35,141 bases of DNA. Source: Bdellovibrionales bacterium (GTDB lineage Bacteria > Bdellovibrionota > UBA2428). Shown one piece after another: positions 26,057 through 35,141 of the stretch (position 1 is the stretch's first letter; each line of letters opens with the position of its first letter). Under the pieces are notes generated by a model. It had not been told where the DNA came from. It did not search any database and saw only the letters and a program-made list of their open reading frames with translations. A program made the position numbers and the translations under genes. The stretch spans positions 1 through 35,141 of the forward strand of contig JAFEAR010000210.1 in the NCBI GenBank assembly GCA_018266335.1, in the 5' to 3' direction.

Positions 26057-27022
26057 TCACTCCACGATCTTGTTACCGGAACGCACAAAACGAAAGAAAG
26101 GCGGTTCTCGCAGATGTTTCAGCCTTTTGAGCAAATCGGGCGCGTCGCGCTTCTGAAGAATAAACTCGGCCACCCCGTGCTGTCCATCGCAGGTCTGCAC
26201 CTTGGCGAAACCTTTGTATTGGCGTGGTTCGCCCAGCACGCGGGACCAGTCCGTAACGACCGGAGCCGGTGCCTTAACTTTTTCTACGGCAAGGTAGGAG
26301 TAAGGCAAACTACGTAGGTCGATACCCATAAGTTTGCCAAAGCGCACCCAGTCCGGATCCGTAAAGGCCACGGTCGGCACCGGCGCGAAGGTGTGACACC
26401 AGTGACGAACGTTTTCGGGTTGTAACAGCGGACACACCTTCCGGTGCGTACAGGGCCCCAGAATATGGTGAGCATCACCCACGAAAAACTCTTGCACGCC
26501 CGCAAGACCACGACTCACTTCTGAGGTTCCGGCCTCCACCCAAATGAAAGCCGAAACATTGCGGGCCAACTCAATGAGCTGGCCGCGTTGAGGGTCCGAC
26601 AATTCATTATAAACATGGCTAACGAGCAGCAAGTCGGGTGGAGTCGCAGCATCCCAAACTCGGCAGCGCAAAGCAGGAAACTCCTCCTTCGCCCGGCGAA
26701 GGGCGTAGTCCATGGCCTTCGGGGACCGATCCCATACCCACAACTCGGTCTCGGGAGTAACTCCGTGATGACGCAAAAATTCGCGACTCGCATTGCCCGG
26801 ACCACATCCCCAATCCAGAATCGTCCGGGCCCGGGGCTTCCAGGTCCGGTGATCAAGCTCCGCGAGCACGGCCTGCCACTTCCAGGCAATGCGCTGGCCG
26901 AAAGTTGCGTCATAGGAGTCCACGAGTTCACTCGACTCCCAATAGTCAGCGCGCGTGCGCTCGGGCGCCAGAAACAACGCACGCAATCGTTCAAGGGCCC
27001 TTAGGTCGATTTTTGTGAGCAC
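26057..27022 (-). CDS. Rsm22/METTL17-like small-ribosomal-subunit methyltransferase-fold protein
   Basis: It has 321 residues. The SAM-binding motif is D70-WGCGPG, followed by a Rossmann-type domain (LWVWDRS, VSHVYNELSDPQR). Cysteines 191, 197 and 209 (CTHRKVC, HWCHTF) plus C278 (VQTCDG) match the pattern of the Fe-S cluster ligands reported for METTL17/Rsm22. The family is linked to small-subunit assembly, and whether it methylates anything is unsettled. The start is GTG at 27022 without a clear ribosome site, 21 bases from the divergent lspA start. ileS follows directly, so the two translation genes probably share a transcript. Confidence 0.85.
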   Translation of the reverse strand: MLTKIDLRALERLRALFLAPERTRADYWESSELVDSYDATFGQRIAWKWQAVLAELDHRTWKPRARTILDWGCGPGNASREFLRHHGVTPETELWVWDRSPKAMDYALRRAKEEFPALRCRVWDAATPPDLLLVSHVYNELSDPQRGQLIELARNVSAFIWVEAGTSEVSRGLAGVQEFFVGDAHHILGPCTHRKVCPLLQPENVRHWCHTFAPVPTVAFTDPDWVRFGKLMGIDLRSLPYSYLAVEKVKAPAPVVTDWSRVLGEPRQYKGFAKVQTCDGQHGVAEFILQKRDAPDLLKRLKHLREPPFFRFVRSGNKIVE

Positions 27023-27043
27023 CCTGATAAGATAGCGGGAGTT

Positions 27044-27601
27044 ATGTCGAATGTAAGGAATTTTTCGCGCGTTTCTTCACTCATTTTGTCGTGCGGAGTC
27101 GCCGTCGTCGCCATCGACCAATGGACCAAGCAAATTGTCTTGGAAAAGTTCGCAAATGAAGGCGAGAGCCACCCCTTCCTGAGTTGGTGGAGCTTTACCC
27201 TGGTGCATAATCACGGCGCTGCTTTTGGTATCTTCCGTAACTTGCCCGATTCCATTCGCACTGCGTTCTTTGTTCTTTTGCCCCTGCTCGTATTGGGCGC
27301 TCTATGGTGGTTCTATATTCGTCGTTTCGAACCCGAGGAAACGCTGGGCCCCGTGGCCATGGGATTCGTCTTCGGCGGAGCCATTGGCAACCTGATCGAC
27401 CGTTTACGCCATGGTTTCGTGATCGACTTTATCGACTGGTTTTACCCGACGACGGGTTCCTGCCTGCCACAGTTTCACAAATTCACCCCAACGACCTGCC
27501 ACTGGCCCGTGTTCAACGTAGCCGACGTGGCCATTAGCTCGGCAATGGTTTTGCTGATTCTGCACTCCTTCCGGCAGGACTCCACGCCGAAGCAGGGCTG
27601 A
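27044..27601 (+). CDS. lspA: Lipoprotein signal peptidase LspA
   Basis: Inner-membrane aspartyl protease that removes signal peptides from diacylglyceryl-lipoproteins. It has 185 residues, longer than the usual ~165. Four membrane helices are visible. The catalytic aspartates are D128 (GFVIDFIDW) and D161 (FNVADVAIS); GNLIDRL precedes the first. Between them lies an expanded periplasmic loop with two cysteines (C140, C152), replacing the short loop of most LspA proteins. GGGAG sits close to the ATG. It starts the lspA-lgt-tig-clpP-clpX-lon run, divergent from the Rsm22-like gene. Confidence 0.96.
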   Translation: MSNVRNFSRVSSLILSCGVAVVAIDQWTKQIVLEKFANEGESHPFLSWWSFTLVHNHGAAFGIFRNLPDSIRTAFFVLLPLLVLGALWWFYIRRFEPEETLGPVAMGFVFGGAIGNLIDRLRHGFVIDFIDWFYPTTGSCLPQFHKFTPTTCHWPVFNVADVAISSAMVLLILHSFRQDSTPKQG

Positions 27602-27607
27602 TTCGCC

Positions 27608-28384
27608 ATGTTCCCTATCCTCTTTCGGATAGGTGATGCCGCCCTTTACTCCTATCCGCTGCTCTTTAGCCTGGCCTACTTTGTGGGCCTTTTTGTTTGG
27701 CAATCCGAGGGCCGTCGATACGGATTGAAGGGCGAAGCCCAGGTGAGTCTTTCGCTGGGAACCATCTTTAGCGGCCTGCTGGGTGCCCGATTGCTTTTTT
27801 TGCTGACCCAGTGGCGGAGCGTTCTGGGCGGAGAACTTCAAGTTTGGGCCCTTTGGGAGGGCGGATTGGTTTTTTTGGGCGGCTTTGTGGCGGGCTTTTT
27901 ATACCTGCTCTGGAGCATGCCCCGCTGGAAAATCCCCTACGCCGTGGGCTTCGACACCCTAGCCCCCGCCCTCGCCTGGGCCCACGCGGTGGGCCGGCTG
28001 GGGTGCTTTGCCAACGGCTGCTGTCACGGTCGTCGCTGCGATTTACCCTGGGCCGTGACCTACTCCAACCCGCTGTCTGTGGCCCGTCCCCTCGGAACCC
28101 CCCTGCACCCTTCGCAACTTTACGAAGCGCTGGGTCTCGTGTTGCTAGGCTGGTGGTTGATGAAAAACAATCGGCGCCCCTCCTCGTCGCAACGCTGGGC
28201 CACCCGCCACTTGTACCTAATGGGCTACGGCGTTTTGCGCTTCGCCGTGGAGTTTACGCGTGGCGATGTTTTGCGAGGAGAATGGCTAGCGCTTTCGACT
28301 TCGCAGTGGATCAGTTTAGGTCTTATCTTCGCGGCTGTTTTGCTTGATTTGCGTCGCCGTCCGCGCCATAACTCTGCCCCATGA
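27608..28384 (+). CDS. lgt: Prolipoprotein diacylglyceryl transferase Lgt
   Basis: Transfers diacylglyceryl from phosphatidylglycerol to the lipobox cysteine, the step before LspA. It has 258 residues with about seven membrane helices. The Lgt signature reads GRLGCFANGCCHG (129-141), the cysteine-rich version rather than the enterobacterial GRIGNFINGELWG-type form, followed by LHPSQLYEA. It lies six bases behind lspA, so two successive steps of lipoprotein maturation are co-transcribed. Its stop overlaps the tig start by four bases (ATGA). Confidence 0.95.
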   Translation: MFPILFRIGDAALYSYPLLFSLAYFVGLFVWQSEGRRYGLKGEAQVSLSLGTIFSGLLGARLLFLLTQWRSVLGGELQVWALWEGGLVFLGGFVAGFLYLLWSMPRWKIPYAVGFDTLAPALAWAHAVGRLGCFANGCCHGRRCDLPWAVTYSNPLSVARPLGTPLHPSQLYEALGLVLLGWWLMKNNRRPSSSQRWATRHLYLMGYGVLRFAVEFTRGDVLRGEWLALSTSQWISLGLIFAAVLLDLRRRPRHNSAP

Positions 28385-29661
28385 AAGTCGATATTGAAAA
28401 TCTCCAAGGCCACTTCAAAAAAGTCACCATCGAAATGCCCGCCGACCGCGTCGCGAAGCATGCGGATGAATACTACAAACGTCTGCAAAAAGACGTGGAG
28501 CTCAAGGGCTTCCGTAAGGGCAAAGCTCCGTTGGACATGGTGCGCAGCCTGTACGCAGATTCTGCTCAACAGCGTATCGCCCGCGAACTCGTGGAACTCG
28601 GGTTCCGCGACGCCGTTGCTCAGCACTCGCTCGCACCGGTGAACACGCCCGACATCAACGTAGAAACGTTTAGCGAATTGAGCGGACTTAAATTCACCGC
28701 CACCTTCGAAAACACTCCCCCCGTGATTCTTAAAAACTACACGAGCTTCAAGGCCGAGAAAAAAGAAGCCGTCGTTCCCGATGCCGACATCGAAAAAACG
28801 ATCCAAAGCATTCAGAGCCAAATGTCCTCGCTCGAAGACATGCCCGCCGACACCGTCGTCGGCACACACGACGTAGTGCAAATGGACTACGAAGGCTCCG
28901 AAGCCGGCAAACCCGTGTTGGAAGCCACCGACAAGAACGCTCTCTTTGAACTTGGCGCGGGCTACTTGGCCCCCGACTTCGAAAAGAACGTGGTCGGCTT
29001 AAAAGCGGGCGACACCAAGAATTTCTCCGTGAAGTTCCCCGAAGCTAAAACGGAAGAAGAGCAAACTCCCGTTGCCGGCAAGACCATCGACTTCTCGATC
29101 AAAGTGTTGGGCGTGAAGAAAAAAATTCTTCCCGAACTCAACGATGCTTTCGCCGCTAAAGTGGGCCCCTTCAAGAGCCTCACCGAACTCAAAGCCCGCA
29201 TCGCCGAAGACATGAAACGCGAGCAGGAACAAAAGCTGCGCCGCGAACAGCTCGACAAGGCCGTAGAGTGGCTCATCCAGGAGAACCCGGTGGAAGCCCC
29301 CGAAACGATGATCGCCGGCCAAATGGAACAACTCGCCGTCGACGCCGGCATGCAACTGCAACGCATGGGTCTGGACGAAAAAGCCATCGAAGAACGCCTG
29401 AAGGGCTGGGGCGACCAAATGACCGAGCGCGCCACCAAACAGGTCAAAGCTTCGTTGTTGCTGAGCAGCATTGCCGAGAAGGAAAACATTAAAGCTTCCG
29501 ACGATGACGTCCGAAATGAAATCAGCAAAATGGCTATGCAAGCCCGCAAAAGTCCTAAGGATGTTTGGGAAGACCTGCAAAAGAAGGGTCTTGTCTACGG
29601 TTTAGTCCGTCAGATCACTGAGCTCAAAGCCTTGGATTTCGTCGTAGATAAGGCAAGCTAA
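28381..29661 (+). CDS. tig: Trigger factor
   Basis: Ribosome-bound chaperone with peptidyl-prolyl isomerase activity. It has 426 residues. The N-terminal domain has the ribosome-docking loop GFRKGKAP (43-50). An FKBP-type domain follows at about 150-245 ([31 protein letters not shown]), then the helical C-terminal SurA-like domain (from about 260). Codon use is regular and strongly GC-ending, fitting high expression. It overlaps lgt by four bases and is followed by clpP after five bases. Confidence 0.97.
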   Translation: MKVDIENLQGHFKKVTIEMPADRVAKHADEYYKRLQKDVELKGFRKGKAPLDMVRSLYADSAQQRIARELVELGFRDAVAQHSLAPVNTPDINVETFSELSGLKFTATFENTPPVILKNYTSFKAEKKEAVVPDADIEKTIQSIQSQMSSLEDMPADTVVGTHDVVQMDYEGSEAGKPVLEATDKNALFELGAGYLAPDFEKNVVGLKAGDTKNFSVKFPEAKTEEEQTPVAGKTIDFSIKVLGVKKKILPELNDAFAAKVGPFKSLTELKARIAEDMKREQEQKLRREQLDKAVEWLIQENPVEAPETMIAGQMEQLAVDAGMQLQRMGLDEKAIEERLKGWGDQMTERATKQVKASLLLSSIAEKENIKASDDDVRNEISKMAMQARKSPKDVWEDLQKKGLVYGLVRQITELKALDFVVDKAS

Positions 29662-29666
29662 TCTCT

Positions 29667-30269
29667 ATGAATGAAGTGATGAATATTGTGCCTGTAGTGA
29701 TCGAAAACACTCCCCGCGGAGAACAGGCCTACGATATTTATTCACGGCTTCTCAAAGACCGGATTATCTTCCTGGGTACGCCCATCAACGACGCGGTGGC
29801 GAACAGCATCATCGCTCAGTTTCTGTTTTTGGAGTCTCAGGACCCCGAAAAAGAAATCTTCATGTACATCAACAGCCCGGGCGGCAGCGTGTCTGCCGGC
29901 CTGGGCATTTATGACATCATGCAATATGTCACCTGCCCCGTTTCGACCTACTGCACCGGCATGGCCGCCAGTATGGCGTCGATTCTTTTGGCTGGCGGCA
30001 CCAAGGGCAAGCGCTTTGCCCTTCCCAATGCTCGGGTCATGATTCACCAGCCCCTTGGCGGCGTGCAGGGACAGGCCTCTGACATCGAGCGTCATGCTCG
30101 CGAAATTCTTCGCCTTAAGCGTCAACTCAACGAAATTTACAAATTCCACACCGGCAAAAGTGTGGACGACATCGAGAGAGATACCGACCGAGATAACTTC
30201 ATGAGCCCCGAAGAAGCGAAGGCTTACGGACTTATTGACGAAATAGTGACACGTAAAAAAGCCGTTTAA
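29667..30269 (+). CDS. clpP: ATP-dependent Clp protease proteolytic subunit ClpP
   Basis: Tetradecameric serine peptidase that degrades substrates fed by ClpX. It has 200 residues. The catalytic triad is S102 (GMAASMAS), H127 (VMIHQPLGG) and D176 (RDTDRDNF), at the spacing seen in E. coli. The oligomer-forming [14 protein letters not shown] segment is present. No clear ribosome site precedes the ATG at 29667, and a second ATG at 29679 would remove only four residues, so translation may be coupled to tig, whose stop is five bases upstream. clpX follows. Confidence 0.97.
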   Translation: MNEVMNIVPVVIENTPRGEQAYDIYSRLLKDRIIFLGTPINDAVANSIIAQFLFLESQDPEKEIFMYINSPGGSVSAGLGIYDIMQYVTCPVSTYCTGMAASMASILLAGGTKGKRFALPNARVMIHQPLGGVQGQASDIERHAREILRLKRQLNEIYKFHTGKSVDDIERDTDRDNFMSPEEAKAYGLIDEIVTRKKAV

Positions 30270-30286
30270 GGGGGTAAACTAGCGTC

Positions 30287-31537
<1,251 letters not shown>

Positions 31538-31578
31538 AGTTCGTTGTGCCTCGTCCGCATTCGGGCGAAAATGGAGGC

Positions 31579-34071
31579 ATGACGACTAAAAAGAAAGCGA
31601 CCAGGTCTACCAAGTCCGCTTCGAAGAGCCGCAGTTCGGCTGCCGCCGATGGCCGGCAAGTCGTACCGTTGCTCCCCCTGCGCGACATCGTAATTTTCCC
31701 GCACATGGTGGTGCCCTTCTTCGTGGGCCGCGAAAAATCCATCAACGCTCTGGAAGCGGCGATGAAGGACAAAACCGACATCCTGCTCTGCGCCCAGAAG
31801 AGCAGTTCCACGAACAATCCGGCGATTGACGAAATTTTCCAGACCGGCACCCTCGCCGCAATTTTGCAGTTGGTTAAACTCCCCGACGGCACGCTCAAAG
31901 TGCTCGTCGAAGGAAAGAAGCGCGCCAAGATCGTCACCACGGCCGACGAATCCAACTATTTCCTAGTGGAAGTAGAAGAGCTCAACGAAGGCGTAGACAG
32001 CGCACTGGAATCCGAAGCGCTCATTCGTTCGCTGCGCCAGGCCTTCGAAAACTACGTGCGCCTTAACAAGCGCATTCCGCCCGAACTCCTCGTGGCCATC
32101 CAGAGCATCGATACGCCTTCGCGCCTGGCCGACACCATTGTGGCCCACCTGAACCTGAAGCTCGAGGAAAAACAACAGCTCCTCGAGCTCAACGACCCCC
32201 TGGGCCGCATGGAAAAACTGTACGGCATTCTGCAGGGAGAAATCGAAATTCTGCAGGTCGAAAAGCGCATCCGTTCGCGCGTGCGCAAGCAAATCGAGAA
32301 GGGCCAAAAAGAATACTACTTGAACGAGCAAATGGCCGCGATCCAAAAGGAACTCGGCGAACGCGACGAATTCAAAACCGAAGTCGGCGCCCTCGAAAAG
32401 CAAATCAAAACGGCCGGACTCAGTACCGAAGCTCAGGAAAAAGCCGAATCCGAACTGCGCAAACTAAAGATGATGTCTCCGCTCTCCGCGGAAGCCACCG
32501 TCGTGCGCATTTATCTGGATTGGCTGCTGACCATGCCATGGAAAAAAGAAACCAAAGACAACCTCGACCTCGTGCACGCGCGCAAGGTGCTCGACGAAGA
32601 TCACTACGGCTTGGATAAAATCAAAGAACGCATCGTGGAGTACCTCGCGGTGCAAAGTCTTACGGACGACATGAAGGGGCCCATCCTGTGCTTCGTGGGT
32701 CCTCCCGGCGTGGGCAAAACCTCGCTCGCGAGCTCCATTGCGGCGGCCGTGGAGCGCAAGTTCCAGCGCATCGCCCTAGGCGGCGTGCGCGATGAAGCCG
32801 AAATTCGCGGCCACCGCCGTACTTACATTGGTGCCATGCCCGGCAAGATTGTGCAGGCCCTCAAGAAGTCGGGCTCGCGCAACCCCGTGCTGTTGTTAGA
32901 CGAAATCGACAAGATGGGCTCGGACTTCCGCGGCGATCCGGCTTCGGCGCTGCTCGAAGTGCTCGACCCCGCGCAGAACCACACCTTTGCCGATCACTAT
33001 CTGGAAGTAGATTTTGATCTCTCGAAGGTTATGTTCATTACAACGGCTAACTCCCTGGGCGGCATTCCGCAGCCGCTCCTCGACCGTATGGAGATCATCC
33101 ACCTGTCGAGCTACACGGAAGAAGAAAAAATTCACATCGCCACCGAGTATTTGGTGACCAAACAACTCGCGAACCACGGATTGGCGGATCGCGGCGTAAA
33201 AATCAACGTTTCGGCGATTCGCGAACTCGTGCGCCACTACACCCGCGAAGCGGGCGTGCGGAACCTAGAGCGCGAAGTCGCGAACATCGTCCGCAAGGCA
33301 GCCAAGATGGTGGTCGAAATGGGCAACAAAAAGAAGCCCCTCGAAATCACCGACAAGAACCTAGAGGAAATGCTCGGGCCCCAGCGCTACAAGTACGGCG
33401 TTATGGAGGCGACCGACCAAATCGGTGTAACCACGGGATTGGCCTGGACCGAAGTGGGCGGCGACACGCTGTCCATCGAAGTCACCATTCTTCCGGGTCG
33501 GGGCAAAATCACCATCACCGGTAAACTCGGCGACGTAATGCAGGAATCCGCCCAGGCGGCCTACAGTTACGTTCGGTCCCGGGCCACCCGGCTGGGCCTA
33601 CCGAAGGACTTTTACACCAAGATCGACATCCACATTCACGTGCCCGAGGGTGCCGTGCCCAAGGACGGCCCCAGCGCCGGCATCACCATGGCCACCTCGC
33701 TGACCTCGGCCCTTACGAACCGTCCAGTGCGTAAGGACGTGGCCATGACCGGCGAAATCACCCTCCGGGGCAACGTGCTTCCGATTGGCGGGCTTAAGGA
33801 AAAGCTCCTGGCCGCCCACCGGGCCGGCATCAAAACTATTGTGATTCCTCAGGAAAATGCCAAGGACCTGTACGACGTGCCCAAGGAAATTTTGGCCGAT
33901 CTGTCCATCATCCCCGTCTCGCACGTGGACGAGGTCCTACGGATTGCCCTGGTTCTGGAAAGCAAGGACCCCCTGGCGACCGAGCTGGGGGAGCTCAAAA
34001 AAGCCATCGTGGCCCAAAAAACCAAGGGCAAGAAGGGCAATCTTCCTGTGGGCAATCCGGCCGCTCACTGA
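31579..34071 (+). CDS. lon: ATP-dependent protease Lon (La)
   Basis: Hexameric AAA+ serine protease for damaged and regulatory proteins. The N-terminal LAN domain begins at about residue 25 ([16 protein letters not shown]) after a Lys/Ser-rich tail. Walker A GPPGVGKT is at 374-381. The proteolytic Ser-Lys dyad is S699 (KDGPSAG) and K740 (IGGLKEK). I chose the ATG at 31579 (830 residues); GGAGG sits only one base before it, too close to be ideal, and an in-frame GTG at 31546 would add 11 residues. It ends 23 bases before a tRNA-Val, with only a weak six-pair hairpin between, so the tRNAs may be transcribed with it. Confidence 0.97.
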   Translation: MTTKKKATRSTKSASKSRSSAAADGRQVVPLLPLRDIVIFPHMVVPFFVGREKSINALEAAMKDKTDILLCAQKSSSTNNPAIDEIFQTGTLAAILQLVKLPDGTLKVLVEGKKRAKIVTTADESNYFLVEVEELNEGVDSALESEALIRSLRQAFENYVRLNKRIPPELLVAIQSIDTPSRLADTIVAHLNLKLEEKQQLLELNDPLGRMEKLYGILQGEIEILQVEKRIRSRVRKQIEKGQKEYYLNEQMAAIQKELGERDEFKTEVGALEKQIKTAGLSTEAQEKAESELRKLKMMSPLSAEATVVRIYLDWLLTMPWKKETKDNLDLVHARKVLDEDHYGLDKIKERIVEYLAVQSLTDDMKGPILCFVGPPGVGKTSLASSIAAAVERKFQRIALGGVRDEAEIRGHRRTYIGAMPGKIVQALKKSGSRNPVLLLDEIDKMGSDFRGDPASALLEVLDPAQNHTFADHYLEVDFDLSKVMFITTANSLGGIPQPLLDRMEIIHLSSYTEEEKIHIATEYLVTKQLANHGLADRGVKINVSAIRELVRHYTREAGVRNLEREVANIVRKAAKMVVEMGNKKKPLEITDKNLEEMLGPQRYKYGVMEATDQIGVTTGLAWTEVGGDTLSIEVTILPGRGKITITGKLGDVMQESAQAAYSYVRSRATRLGLPKDFYTKIDIHIHVPEGAVPKDGPSAGITMATSLTSALTNRPVRKDVAMTGEITLRGNVLPIGGLKEKLLAAHRAGIKTIVIPQENAKDLYDVPKEILADLSIIPVSHVDEVLRIALVLESKDPLATELGELKKAIVAQKTKGKKGNLPVGNPAAH

Positions 34072-34094
34072 TATAGGAATAAATCCTATCGAGC

Positions 34095-34171
34095 GGTCGC
34101 TTAGCTCAGTTGGTTAGAGCACCTCCCTTACAAGGAGGGGGTCCACGGTTCGAGCCCGTGAGCGACCACCA
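34095..34171 (+). tRNA. tRNA-Val (anticodon TAC)
   Basis: Full cloverleaf of 77 bases with encoded CCA. The acceptor GGTCGCT pairs with AGCGACC, the D stem is GCTC/GAGC, the anticodon stem CCTCC/GGAGG holds loop CTTACAA with anticodon TAC at 34129-34131, and the T stem CACGG/CCGTG holds loop TTCGAGC. Lies 23 bases behind lon. Confidence 0.97.
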
Positions 34172-34186
34172 TATCGATAGCGCCGT

Positions 34187-34263
34187 GCTCGCTTAGCTCA
34201 GTTGGTTAGAGTACATCCTTCACACGGATGGGGTCCGCGGTTCGAGCCCGCGAGCGAGTACCA
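34187..34263 (+). tRNA. tRNA-Val (anticodon CAC)
   Basis: Full cloverleaf of 77 bases with encoded CCA, 15 bases behind the first tRNA and clearly similar to it. Anticodon stem CATCC/GGATG with loop TTCACAC; anticodon CAC at 34221-34223 reads GUG. The acceptor stem has a G-U pair at 1-72 and the D stem ends in a G-U pair. It ends six bases before the stop of the convergent gene. Confidence 0.95.
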
Positions 34264-34269
34264 CTTTCT

Positions 34270-34755
34270 TCAGAATCCCCAACCGAACAACGATTCAAAA
34301 AGAACGTAGTTATCTGTGTGCGAACGAAAGAGTTCATTGCGCGACGTCGCAGTAATTCCAAACGCTAGCTCAATACCCGTCTCCCACGCCATTCGGTATC
34401 CCGTCGCAAGGAAAGACTCAATATCATGATAGCGCCCCAGATGTTTCCAATGCTCCTGCCGGGAAACAACTCCAATGCTAGCGTACAAATCACCCATCTT
34501 GGGCTGAAAAGAATCAAGCCAGTAACCATTCACGCGAATCCCGTAACCATAGCCGTAGCTTCCCTCTAGCTCCGGATACCAAAGGCCAATCGGGCTAATC
34601 GCAATATGAGGATCGGGATAATATTCTGCTTCCGCGCGTAAATAACCACCCAACAATTCAGGTAAGTACTGCATGCGTAGGCTCGCCGTCTGGGGATACG
34701 CAAATGCCCAGGAGCTCAAAAGTGAAAAAACCAGACTCAGCTTCCCCATGCGCAT
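34270..34755 (-). CDS. Small predicted outer-membrane beta-barrel protein
   Basis: Not recognised. It has 161 residues with a signal peptide (MRMGKLSLVFSLLSSWAFA, cleavage near 19; a second Met at 3 is an alternative start). The mature part is rich in aromatic strands (YLRAEAEYYPDPHIAIS, GSYGYGYGIRVNGYWLD, TGIELAFGITATS) and ends in GWGF; a C-terminal Phe is the usual barrel-assembly signal. The size fits a small eight-stranded barrel. No strong ribosome site was seen. It is convergent with the tRNA pair, leaving six bases, and lies 50 bases downstream of the HD-GYP gene on the same strand. Confidence 0.6.
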   Translation of the reverse strand: MRMGKLSLVFSLLSSWAFAYPQTASLRMQYLPELLGGYLRAEAEYYPDPHIAISPIGLWYPELEGSYGYGYGIRVNGYWLDSFQPKMGDLYASIGVVSRQEHWKHLGRYHDIESFLATGYRMAWETGIELAFGITATSRNELFRSHTDNYVLFESLFGWGF

Positions 34756-34805
34756 GCGTCACTCATACCACTAAAACAAGGCTTTAAATGTTTGTGTGCA
34801 GGAAG

Positions 34806-35141
34806 CTACGCAGCTTTTTTATCGGAGTTTTCGCCCGCACCGAATTCGTGCGAGGATTTTTGGCCGCTCACGAAGGCTACGACGCGCTCAACGATGTTCC
34901 GGTTGTGGCGGCGCAAGTGGGCTTCGGCATCGCCTTCGAGCAAATATTCGAGCACCTCGTTAAAGGTCAGGCTGCGATTTTCGTACTCGGCCTTTTTCAT
35001 GAGGTCGAAGGCATCCACCGCGGCCGCGAACACCCGAGTCAGCGGAGCCAACGGCTCCGTGCGCACATGCCGTGGATAACCAGCACCGTTTTTGAGTTCG
35101 TGGTGATTGAAAATCAAATCAAGCGCAGACTCCGAAAAGAA
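34806..35141 (-). CDS. HD-GYP domain protein, C-terminal part (5' end beyond the window)
   Basis: The frame is open from the right edge to the stop at 34806, so 111 C-terminal residues are visible and the true start lies outside. HHELKNGAGYP is the characteristic second half of the HD-GYP phosphodiesterase motif, followed by the usual LAPLTRVFAAAVDAFDLM helix. HD-GYP proteins hydrolyse cyclic di-GMP or related dinucleotides. Here the residue before Gly-x-Gly-Tyr-Pro is Asn instead of the common Asp, and the C-terminal tail is short and Lys/Ala-rich. The metal-binding HD pair is outside the window, so activity cannot be judged. Confidence 0.8.
   Translation of the reverse strand, partial: FFSESALDLIFNHHELKNGAGYPRHVRTEPLAPLTRVFAAAVDAFDLMKKAEYENRSLTFNEVLEYLLEGDAEAHLRRHNRNIVERVVAFVSGQKSSHEFGAGENSDKKAA

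Noticed and set aside
25137..26156. 339-codon plus-strand open frame antisense to ileS
   Set aside because: Covers the conserved HIGH region of IleRS on the other strand; no domain and His/Arg/Gly-rich shadow composition.
34073..34089. Hairpin ATAGGA/TCCTAT as a terminator of lon
   Set aside because: Only six mostly A-T pairs and no T-run; more likely a spacer before the tRNAs.
34095..34263. Repeat array or attachment site at the two similar tRNAs
   Set aside because: The similarity is explained by two valine tRNAs; no integrase or flanking direct repeat is present.
34806..35117. Short 103-residue gene starting at a TTG at 35117
   Set aside because: The frame continues open to the window edge and the sequence begins inside an HD-GYP domain, so it is a truncated larger gene.

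Overview
The window is dense housekeeping DNA from a Gram-negative bacterium. LolA, lipoprotein-maturation enzymes and three predicted outer-membrane barrels imply an outer membrane. The gene orders rho-rpmE-prfA-prmC-murA, rpsU-yqeY-dnaG and tig-clpP-clpX-lon resemble those of the former Deltaproteobacteria (Bdellovibrionota or Myxococcota type). That placement is inference from gene order only. No intergenic gap exceeds about 230 bases, and I saw no insertion sequence, prophage or CRISPR array.

Layout. (1) 1-7736, minus strand: an information-processing block. Rho, L31, release factor RF1, its methyltransferase PrmC and MurA come first, then a second unit with its own promoter carrying S21, YqeY and DNA primase; dnaG runs off the left edge. 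(2) 7903-13363, plus strand: FtsK, LolA, RimO and an outer-membrane protein. Hairpins lie in or next to the start regions of three of these four genes. (3) 13367-20466, minus strand: the most interesting region. It holds an outer-membrane barrel gene whose leader is a near-perfect hairpin with a U-tract, two small secreted proteins with an intrinsic terminator inside the signal-peptide codons of the second, a CDP-alcohol phosphatidyltransferase, and a tight cluster of four genes: a URC1-type GTP-cyclohydrolase-II homologue, a URC4 (DUF1688) protein, uracil phosphoribosyltransferase and uridine kinase. (4) 20698-22782, plus: a class A penicillin-binding protein. (5) 22779-27022, minus: a long type-2 IleRS and an Rsm22/METTL17-like protein. 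(6) 27044-34263, plus: lspA-lgt-tig-clpP-clpX-lon followed by two valine tRNAs. (7) 34270-35141, minus: a small outer-membrane protein and the C-terminal end of an HD-GYP protein.

The candidate system is the bacterial version of the URC uracil-catabolism route known from the yeast Lachancea kluyveri. Udk and Upp both make UMP, from uridine and uracil respectively. The URC1 homologue keeps the zinc ligands of GTP cyclohydrolase II and is expected to open the pyrimidine ring, and URC4 would process the product, probably a ribosylurea compound, toward urea. No urease or urea amidolyase lies in the window. Two intrinsic-terminator hairpins upstream, one leading the outer-membrane gene and one nested in the signal-peptide codons, suggest that transcription into this region is attenuated.
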